From a bacterium (GTDB taxonomy: Bacteria; Pseudomonadota; Gammaproteobacteria; Burkholderiales; Thiobacteraceae), in the NCBI GenBank assembly GCA_027438535.1, contig DAIAMA010000027.1, forward strand, positions 1 through 10,547: a stretch of 10,547 bases of DNA, given 5' to 3'. The translations under genes were made by a program, and so were the position numbers. Below, in pieces: positions 6,356 through 10,547 of the stretch. Position 1 is the stretch's first letter, and every line of letters begins with the position of its first letter. The notes beneath the pieces are model-generated. The model was not told the origin of the DNA. It did not search any database and was given only the letters and a program-made list of their open reading frames with translations.

Positions 6356-7494
6356 ATCGGCAGCGCGCTTTATTCATTGCCTGCATCTATCTGGCCGGCT
6401 TTCTGCAGGGCAGCGCCTTTGTGCTGATTCCCGCGCTGGGCAATACCTTGGCCGCGGCGCCCTATCACTTCAGCAGCTCGGCTTATGCCTTGCTGTTTCT
6501 GCCGCAGACGGCGGGCGCGATTATCGGCGCGGCTGCGGCAGGTTGGGTGCAGCGGCGTTTGGGCATGGGACGGCTGTTTCGTTTGGGGCTGCTCGCCAAC
6601 CTGCTGGCTATGTTGCTGCTGTGGGGCGCGGCGCATAGCGGCGGGCAACCGGCCTATGCTCTGATGCTGGTGGAAAGCCTATTGCTGGGCCTGGGTTTCG
6701 GCTGGACGCTGGCGGCCATCAATCATTACTCCGCGCATTTTTTCAGCCAGTCGGCGAGTGCGGCTATTACCTTGCTCAATGCCGTGATCGGCGGCGCCAC
6801 GGCACTTTCTCCGCTAATCCTGTCCGCACTGCAAGCGCGCTGGATCTGGTCTATCTGGCCGCTCGTGTTGGCTATGGGTTTCGCCGTCGCTTGGCTGCCG
6901 CGCCTGCCGGAGGCTGATGACGAGGCGCGCTCGGTTTTCTGGCCGCGTGGCCTGCTGCCGTTTGTATCGGTGGTACTGATCTACGCGATTTGCGAAGGCA
7001 GTTTCGGCAGCTGGGCAAGCGTTTATCTGAGCGTCGATAAACACCTTGGGAGTCACGCAGGCACCTTGGCACTGTCCGCATTCTGGGGCAGCATGACGCT
7101 ATTTCGCGCTGTGCTGGCACCCTTGCCGCAACGCTGGATTTCGCGGCGCAGCCTGTTGTTCATATCGGCCGCCGGTATCGCCGCTTGCTTTGCCGCCTTG
7201 CCGTGGCTGTCAGGCGAGTGGGCGCTGGTGGGGACGTTTGCGCTGGCGGGTGCGGCGAGCAGTATTTATTATCCGTTTGTAATGAGCTTGAGTCTGGCGC
7301 GTTTTCCCCGGCAACAAACCCAGGTCGCGGGACTCGTCGTTGCCGCGCTGATGGTCGGCGAAGGGCTGGGCTCTTACGGCTTGGGCTTGCTGCAACACGC
7401 GCAGCGCTTGGACCATCTCTATCTCGCTTCCGCGCTCTGGGGCGTGCCGCTGCTTATTGGCGCATGGTTCGTCAGCCGTACGCGCGGTGCTTGA
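6352..7494 (+). CDS. MFS transporter
   Basis: This 380-residue, highly hydrophobic protein has about 12 membrane helices in two halves. A short cytoplasmic loop after helix 2 (GWVQRRLGMGRLF) resembles the MFS motif A, and a central hydrophilic linker (RLPEADDEARS) separates the halves. GTG 6352 overlaps the preceding TGA (GTGA), a coupled start that fits the operon; there is no better ATG. Operon context (SDR, GMC oxidase, MFS) suggests it imports the compound oxidised by the two enzymes or exports the product, probably a sugar, polyol or sugar acid. This is inferred from position, not from specificity residues. It is the last gene of the operon and converges with the DUF1415 gene. Confidence 0.88.
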   Translation: MNRQRALFIACIYLAGFLQGSAFVLIPALGNTLAAAPYHFSSSAYALLFLPQTAGAIIGAAAAGWVQRRLGMGRLFRLGLLANLLAMLLLWGAAHSGGQPAYALMLVESLLLGLGFGWTLAAINHYSAHFFSQSASAAITLLNAVIGGATALSPLILSALQARWIWSIWPLVLAMGFAVAWLPRLPEADDEARSVFWPRGLLPFVSVVLIYAICEGSFGSWASVYLSVDKHLGSHAGTLALSAFWGSMTLFRAVLAPLPQRWISRRSLLFISAAGIAACFAALPWLSGEWALVGTFALAGAASSIYYPFVMSLSLARFPRQQTQVAGLVVAALMVGEGLGSYGLGLLQHAQRLDHLYLASALWGVPLLIGAWFVSRTRGA

Positions 7495-7501
7495 TCATAT
7501 C

Positions 7502-7518
7502 GGCACGGGACGCGTGCC
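7502..7518. terminator. Hairpin between convergent genes, possible bidirectional terminator
   Basis: GGCACG-GGACG-CGTGCC forms a 6-bp GC-rich stem with a 5-base loop in the 29-base gap between the MFS stop and the DUF1415 stop. No T-run follows on either strand, so intrinsic termination would be weak; the position between convergent stops is the main argument. Confidence 0.4.
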
Positions 7519-7523
7519 ATGCA

Positions 7524-8099
7524 CTAACCTGCTTCTTCGTCGGTAAGCCATAGGCGCTGCCATCCGGCATGTCCAAGGCGGCGCAAGGTCTCGATATTCT
7601 TCTCATAGATGGCGGCGGCATCGGGAAACGCGGCCACCGCGCGCGCGATGCTCGCCTCGCGCAGCAGGTGCAGCGTGGGATAAGGCGAGCGGTTGGTGTA
7701 GTTCTCGATATCCTCCGGCCCGGCATCGGCAAATTGGTAATGCGGGTGAAAGCTCGCGATTTGAAATTCCACATCGAGTCCCAGCTTGGCCACGGTTGCC
7801 TCGGCCGTGCGCAGAAAATGGTTGTATTCGATAAATTCCGTCAGCACATAAGGGTGGATCAACAGCGTGGTTTCGTATTCGTCTGGAGCGGCCGCTTTCA
7901 AAGTACGTAGCTCGCTAAGCAAATCATCCAGCAGCGCCGCCGTGGATTGCGCGCCACTCACGCAATACCGGATACGATTGTGCACATGCACGGCCTTGGC
8001 GAAGGGACACAAGTTAAGGCCGATGACCGCTCGTTCGAGCCAGGTTCGCGTGGCGACGATGATCTCATCGTTTGCGGTTGGCGCGCGTTCTGCCTTCAT
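7524..8099 (-). CDS. DUF1415 family protein
   Basis: This 191-residue soluble protein of the DUF1415 family has unknown function. Conserved segments are TRTWLERAVIGLNLCPFAKA near the N-terminus (with the family's Cys-Pro), TLLIHPYVLTEFIEYNHFL in the middle, and FQIASFHPHYQFA followed by NRSPYPTLHLLREASI. Several conserved histidines and the cysteine suggest a metal or redox site, but none is established. Two starts are possible. ATG 8099 has GGTGGGG (8111-8105) 5 bases upstream and gives the length usual for the family. GTG 8129 would add ten residues and overlap the upstream TIGR02647 stop (GTGA). I prefer the ATG. It lies 26 bases after the upstream gene and is probably cotranscribed with it. 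Confidence 0.87.
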   Translation of the reverse strand: MKAERAPTANDEIIVATRTWLERAVIGLNLCPFAKAVHVHNRIRYCVSGAQSTAALLDDLLSELRTLKAAAPDEYETTLLIHPYVLTEFIEYNHFLRTAEATVAKLGLDVEFQIASFHPHYQFADAGPEDIENYTNRSPYPTLHLLREASIARAVAAFPDAAAIYEKNIETLRRLGHAGWQRLWLTDEEAG

Positions 8100-8125
8100 T
8101 TTTGCCCCACCCGATAAAGCGGTAT

Positions 8126-8362
8126 TCACGCGCTTTTCAGAATAGTCAGCAGCGCTTGAATATGCTCCGCCACGCTCAGGCCGAGGTGGGTCAGATAGCC
8201 GCCGTCGCTCAGCGAAATCAAGCCTTTCTCATGCAAGCGCCGCGTGGCCGCGATCACGCTCGGTTCCGCCGTTTTATGCACTTTAATGCCTTCCCCTATC
8301 GTGGATAAATCATAGCGCGCGAGTATTTCCAGCTCGGCGATTAGGTCTGGCGTAAAGATCAT
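8126..8362 (-). CDS. TIGR02647 family small protein
   Basis: This 78-residue protein has the features of TIGR02647: TPDLIAELEILARYDLST, then EGIKVHKTAEPSVIAATRRL, then LISLSDGGYLTHLG and an AEHIQALLTIL tail. The predicted helices plus the GGYLTHLG turn look like a small winged-helix fold, so DNA binding is plausible, but no target is known. ATG 8362 has a strong AGGAG at 8372-8368, 5 bases upstream. The stop overlaps an alternative GTG start of the DUF1415 gene. A weak promoter lies immediately upstream, so this gene and DUF1415 may form their own unit, separate from the VOC gene 55 bases upstream. Confidence 0.85.
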   Translation of the reverse strand: MIFTPDLIAELEILARYDLSTIGEGIKVHKTAEPSVIAATRRLHEKGLISLSDGGYLTHLGLSVAEHIQALLTILKSA

Positions 8363-8378
8363 ATCTGCTCCTGGAAGG

Positions 8379-8407
8379 TTTATCTTATATTAAGAGGGGA
8401 TTGTCAT
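8379..8407 (-). promoter_or_regulatory. Possible promoter for the TIGR02647-DUF1415 pair
   Basis: On the minus strand ATGACA (8407-8402, one mismatch to TTGACA) and GATAAA (8384-8379, two mismatches to TATAAT) are separated by 17 bases. The AT-rich stretch TTAATATAAG between them offers alternative -10 boxes. Transcription would begin close to the ribosome binding site, giving a very short leader, which lowers confidence. Confidence 0.3.
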
Positions 8408-8417
8408 TTTGCGCTAC

Positions 8418-8813
8418 TTAATAAGCAGGCCGCGCAATTTCGATTAAATTCCCGTCCGGGTCGTAGAAATAAATCGATTCGATGGGTCCCATTGCACCGG
8501 TGCGCGATACGGGGCCGGCAATGATTTCTATGCCGCACGTTTCGAAGTGAGCTAGCCATTCAGCGAGCGGAGTTTCGGAGAGGAAACAGAGATCAGCGGA
8601 GCCGGGTGTGGGATTTTGTGCTTTAGGGGTGAAAGCATTGGTGCGTGGATGCAGATTGATTTTCTGCTGGCCAATTTGTAATGCGCGGCGGTTTTCGCCG
8701 AAGATTATCGGCTGTGCGCCCAGGATGTGCTCATAGAATAGGCAAGTGACGTCGATATCGGCTACCGTGAGCACCAAGTGGTCGATGGCGGTGATCTTGG
8801 GGGTGCCGTGCAC
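8418..8813 (-). CDS. VOC-superfamily (glyoxalase-like) protein, GLOD5-like
   Basis: This 131-residue single-domain member of the vicinal oxygen chelate superfamily begins with ITAIDHLVLTV (His12). It contains a middle QQKINLHPR (His55) and ends GPIESIYFYDPDGNLIEIA (Glu125), so metal-ligand candidates are present. The run of PTPGSADLCF, GPVSRTGAMGPI and the ending closely follow human GLOD5 and bacterial so-called virulence-protein VOC members, whose reaction is not settled. The start is uncertain. The frame is open to 8870, but that would run into the preceding gene. GTG 8813 gives the family's usual beginning and leaves 11 bases after the upstream stop, although its ribosome binding site is weak. 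It sits directly downstream of the IlvA coding half and is probably its natural 3' neighbour. Confidence 0.82.
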   Translation of the reverse strand: MHGTPKITAIDHLVLTVADIDVTCLFYEHILGAQPIIFGENRRALQIGQQKINLHPRTNAFTPKAQNPTPGSADLCFLSETPLAEWLAHFETCGIEIIAGPVSRTGAMGPIESIYFYDPDGNLIEIARPAY

Positions 8814-8824
8814 GATGTTTCGGC

Positions 8825-9646
8825 TTAACTCAAAAACAACTTGTACGCCGGATTCTTGCTCTCGTCCCAATAGGCATAGCCCAATTTATCCAGGAACACC
8901 TGAAACGCCGCTTGGTCTTGCGGCGGGACTTGGATGCCGACCAGGACGCGGCCGTAATCGGCGCCGTGGTTGCGGTAGTGGAACAGGCTGATGTTCCAGC
9001 CGTGGCTCATGCTGGCGAGGAATTTCATCAGCGCGCCGGGGCGTTCGGGAAACTCGAAGCGGTAAAGCAACTCGTTCTTCGCCAGCGGCGCGTGGCCGCC
9101 GACGAGGTGGCGCACGTGCAGTTTGGCCATCTCGTTATCGGTGAGATCGAGCGCGCTGATACCGGCTTTTTTCAAGGCGGCGATGAGCTGCGGGATATCG
9201 CCGCGATCGTGAACTTCCACGCCGGCGAATACGTGCGCTGCTTTCGGGTCGGCATAGCGGTAGTTGAATTCGGTGATGCTGCGCCGGCCGAGCAGGGCGC
9301 AGAATTTTTTAAAGCTGCCTGGGGTTTCGGGAATCGTCACCGCCAGAATGCCTTCGCGCTGCTCGCCTAATTCGGCGCGCTCGGCGACGTGGCGCAGGCG
9401 GTCGAAGTTCATATTGGCACCGCTGGCAATGGCGACCAAGGTTTTGTCTTTGAGCCGGTGCTTGGCCGCATAGGCTTTGGCCCCGGCCACGCTGAGCGCG
9501 CCCGCCGGTTCCAGAATAGAGCGCGTATCGCTGAACACATCTTTGATAGCGGCGCAGATCTCGCCGGTACCCACACCGATCACGCCGGCCTCGACATACT
9601 CGAGTGCGGCGATCGCCGTGGCTTTTTTCATTTCGTCTTGCGTCAT
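8825..9646 (-). CDS. Chimeric frame: RpiA N-terminus fused to the IlvA C-terminal half
   Basis: This intact 273-residue frame is made of two unrelated parts. Residues 1-28 (MTQDEMKKATAIAALEYV through GVIGVGTG) match the start of ribose-5-phosphate isomerase A, stopping inside its phosphate-loop GVGTG-S-T. Residue 29 onward ([19 protein letters not shown]) is biosynthetic threonine ammonia-lyase. It covers the end of the catalytic domain with SGAN (75-78), then the two ACT-like regulatory domains (about 99-175 and 195-273; PETPGSFKKFCALLG and PERPGALMKFLASM). The PLP lysine, SAGNHAQG and glycine loop of IlvA are missing, as is nearly all of RpiA, so neither enzyme activity is expected. At most it is a free regulatory domain. 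The start has GGGAAG (9659-9654) 7 bases upstream and a good promoter, both presumably native to rpiA. The junction at 9563/9562 may be biological or an assembly/amplification artefact. Automated tools would probably call it ilvA. Confidence 0.88.
   Translation of the reverse strand: MTQDEMKKATAIAALEYVEAGVIGVGTGEICAAIKDVFSDTRSILEPAGALSVAGAKAYAAKHRLKDKTLVAIASGANMNFDRLRHVAERAELGEQREGILAVTIPETPGSFKKFCALLGRRSITEFNYRYADPKAAHVFAGVEVHDRGDIPQLIAALKKAGISALDLTDNEMAKLHVRHLVGGHAPLAKNELLYRFEFPERPGALMKFLASMSHGWNISLFHYRNHGADYGRVLVGIQVPPQDQAAFQVFLDKLGYAYWDESKNPAYKLFLS
9535..9562 (-). repeat. 28-base inverted repeat, arm 1 (inside the chimeric frame)
   Basis: On the minus strand this segment (starting GAGATCTGCGCC) is identical to plus-strand 10520-10547, including every third-codon position. 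It marks the start of the IlvA-derived part of the chimera. Just before it, 10 of 12 bases also match (GTGGGTACCGGC here, GTGGATACCGAC in ilvA), a microhomology at the breakpoint. Confidence 0.95.
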
Positions 9647-9678
9647 GACAGGTCTTCCCGAATCGGCTAAAACCGTGA

Positions 9679-9707
9679 AGGATAGCGCCTAAGGCGGATT
9701 TTCTCAA
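9679..9707 (-). promoter_or_regulatory. Putative sigma-70 promoter for the rpiA-derived start
   Basis: TTGAGA (9707-9702, one mismatch to TTGACA) and TATCCT (9684-9679, two mismatches to TATAAT) have an ideal 17-base spacer. Transcription would start near 9672, leaving a leader of about 26 bases. The spacer contains a perfect CGCCT-A-AGGCG palindrome (9686-9696). Confidence 0.5.
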
Positions 9708-9708
9708 T

Positions 9709-9714
9709 TAGAAT
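9709..9714 (+). promoter_or_regulatory. Possible -10 box for ilvA
   Basis: TAGAAT matches TATAAT at five of six positions, 28 bases before the ilvA ATG. No convincing -35 lies 16-18 bases upstream, so an activator may be needed or the true promoter differs. GGGG-TTTTAG-CCCC just downstream (9716-9729) could form a small hairpin near the 5' end of the message. Confidence 0.35.
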
Positions 9715-9742
9715 AGGGGTTTTAGCCCCCGAATAGAACAAC

Positions 9743-10547
9743 ATGGCCAGCCCGGATTACCTGAAAAAAATTCTCACCAGCCGCGTGTACGACGTCGCGC
9801 TGGAAACCCCGCTCGAAATCGCGCCGGTATTATCGCAACGCTTGGGCAATACGCTGCTGCTCAAACGCGAAGACATGCAAAGCGTGTTCTCGTTCAAGCT
9901 GCGCGGCGCGTACAACAAAATGGCGCAGCTCCCGCCCGCCGTGCTCAAGCGCGGCGTGATTTGCGCCTCCGCCGGCAACCACGCGCAAGGCGTGGCGCTG
10001 GCCGCGCAGCGCCTGGCTTGCGACGCCACCATCGTCATGCCCGCCACCACGCCGCAAATCAAGGTGCAAGCGGTGAAAAGCCGCGGCGCTAAAGCTGTGC
10101 TGCACGGCGACTCTTATGATGAGGCGTATCACCACGCGCGCGCGCTGGAGAAAAAACACAAATTAACTTTCATCCACCCCTACGACGATCCCGATGTGAT
10201 CGCCGGCCAGGGCACGGTGGGCATGGAAATCCTGCGCCAGTGGGCCAAGCCGATTCACGCCATCTTCGTGCCGGTGGGCGGCGGCGGGCTAATCTCCGGC
10301 ATCGCCGTGTATGTCAAAGCCCTGCGCCCGGAAATCAAAATCATCGGCGTGGAACCCGCCGACGCCGATGCCATGTACCGTTCGCTGAAGAAAAAAGAAC
10401 GGGTGTTGTTGCAGCAGGTCGGTCTGTTCGCCGACGGCGTGGCGGTCAAACAAGTCGGCGAGGAAACCTTCCGCCTGTGCCGCAAGCACGTGGATGAAAT
10501 CGTGCTGGTGGATACCGACGAGATCTGCGCCGCTATCAAAGATGTGT
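9743..10547 (+). CDS. ilvA: Threonine ammonia-lyase IlvA, N-terminal part (runs off window)
   Basis: The window holds 268 codons of ilvA, without a stop. The enzyme deaminates threonine to 2-oxobutanoate with PLP, the first step of isoleucine synthesis, in the cytosol. Visible catalytic features are [18 protein letters not shown] with the PLP-binding Lys52, SAGNHAQG (76-83), and the phosphate-binding VGGGGLISG (178-186). It resembles the long biosynthetic form: residues 1-259 here plus the 245 IlvA residues in the minus-strand chimera would make 504, the usual length with two ACT-like domains. Start ATG 9743 fits the family N-terminus ([20 protein letters not shown]), although its ribosome binding site is poor. 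It is divergent from the rpiA-derived start, 96 bases away. Whether the gene continues intact past 10547 cannot be seen; the last 28 bases duplicate the chimera. Confidence 0.95.
   Translation, partial: MASPDYLKKILTSRVYDVALETPLEIAPVLSQRLGNTLLLKREDMQSVFSFKLRGAYNKMAQLPPAVLKRGVICASAGNHAQGVALAAQRLACDATIVMPATTPQIKVQAVKSRGAKAVLHGDSYDEAYHHARALEKKHKLTFIHPYDDPDVIAGQGTVGMEILRQWAKPIHAIFVPVGGGGLISGIAVYVKALRPEIKIIGVEPADADAMYRSLKKKERVLLQQVGLFADGVAVKQVGEETFRLCRKHVDEIVLVDTDEICAAIKDV
10520..10547 (+). repeat. 28-base inverted repeat, arm 2 (inside ilvA, to window edge)
   Basis: Identical to the minus strand at 9562-9535 and still matching at the last base of the window, so the true repeat is probably longer. 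It encodes EICAAIKDV of IlvA. Confidence 0.95.

Larger units (their letters stand above)
9665..9727. promoter_or_regulatory. 10-base inverted repeat bracketing divergent promoters, possible operator
   Basis: GGCTAAAACC (9665-9674) and GGTTTTAGCC (9718-9727) are perfect reverse complements, 43 bases apart. Each lies near the predicted transcription start of one of the two divergent genes (rpiA-derived and ilvA). Such symmetry suggests a regulator-binding pair or looping site, but no known operator is recognised. Confidence 0.4.

Noticed and set aside
8814..8870. N-terminal extension of the VOC protein to 8870
   Set aside because: It would overlap the end of the IlvA coding region, and VOC homologues begin near ITAIDHL, which fits GTG 8813.
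9535..10547. Simple reciprocal inversion between rpiA and ilvA
   Set aside because: An inversion would place rpiA sequence after ilvA codon 259 on the plus strand; instead at least 28 further bases of ilvA are present, so duplication of the C-half is required.
1..10547. tRNA genes, CRISPR arrays, transposases, toxin-antitoxin or defence modules
   Set aside because: I looked for them on both strands and saw no supporting sequence.

Overview
The window looks like chromosomal DNA from a GC-rich betaproteobacterium, most likely of the Nitrosomonadales/Gallionellaceae kind. This rests on the YihY (UPF0761) protein with its long C-terminal extension, the HugZ-like/DUF2069 pair, the betaproteobacterial-looking IlvA and the DUF1415 and TIGR02647 genes. 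It is an impression from remembered protein families, not a computed assignment. I see no tRNA, rRNA, CRISPR array, phage gene or transposase.

Layout. (1) 1-1122, minus strand: a YihY-family inner membrane protein whose 3' end is cut off by the window. (2) 1209-2194, plus: a HugZ-like FMN-binding split-barrel protein overlapping a DUF2069 membrane protein (ATGA overlap). (3) 2324-3801, plus: a 45-residue CcoQ-like peptide 14 bases ahead of a ClcB-type chloride channel/transporter. (4) 3802-4044: an intergenic region carrying a palindromic element whose arms are each built of three 9-base units. (5) 4045-7494, plus: a tightly packed three-gene operon of an SDR dehydrogenase resembling glucose 1-dehydrogenase, a GMC flavoprotein with a four-cysteine cluster motif, and an MFS transporter. 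(6) 7524-9646, minus: DUF1415, a TIGR02647 small protein, a GLOD5-like VOC protein, and a chimeric reading frame. (7) 9743-10547, plus: the first 268 codons of ilvA (threonine ammonia-lyase), running off the window.

The most striking point is the last 1.7 kb. The minus-strand frame 8825-9646 starts with about 28 residues of ribose-5-phosphate isomerase A (RpiA), preceded by a plausible promoter and ribosome binding site. It then switches in frame into the C-terminal half of IlvA. The divergent plus-strand frame supplies the N-terminal half of IlvA. The two copies share a perfect 28-base inverted repeat (9535-9562 and 10520-10547) that is still running when the window ends, and the two halves add up to a normal 504-residue IlvA. 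The ancestral locus was therefore probably rpiA and ilvA divergently transcribed. A fold-back (inverted duplication) joined rpiA codon 28 to ilvA codon 260 at a short microhomology. Either this is a real rearrangement or it is an amplification/assembly chimera; the sequence alone cannot decide.

Other points of interest are the orphan CcoQ-like gene, the cytoplasmic GMC oxidoreductase with a probable Fe-S motif but no visible partner subunits, and a 10-base inverted repeat bracketing the divergent rpiA/ilvA promoters. I see no defence system, secondary-metabolite cluster or other clearly new multi-gene system.
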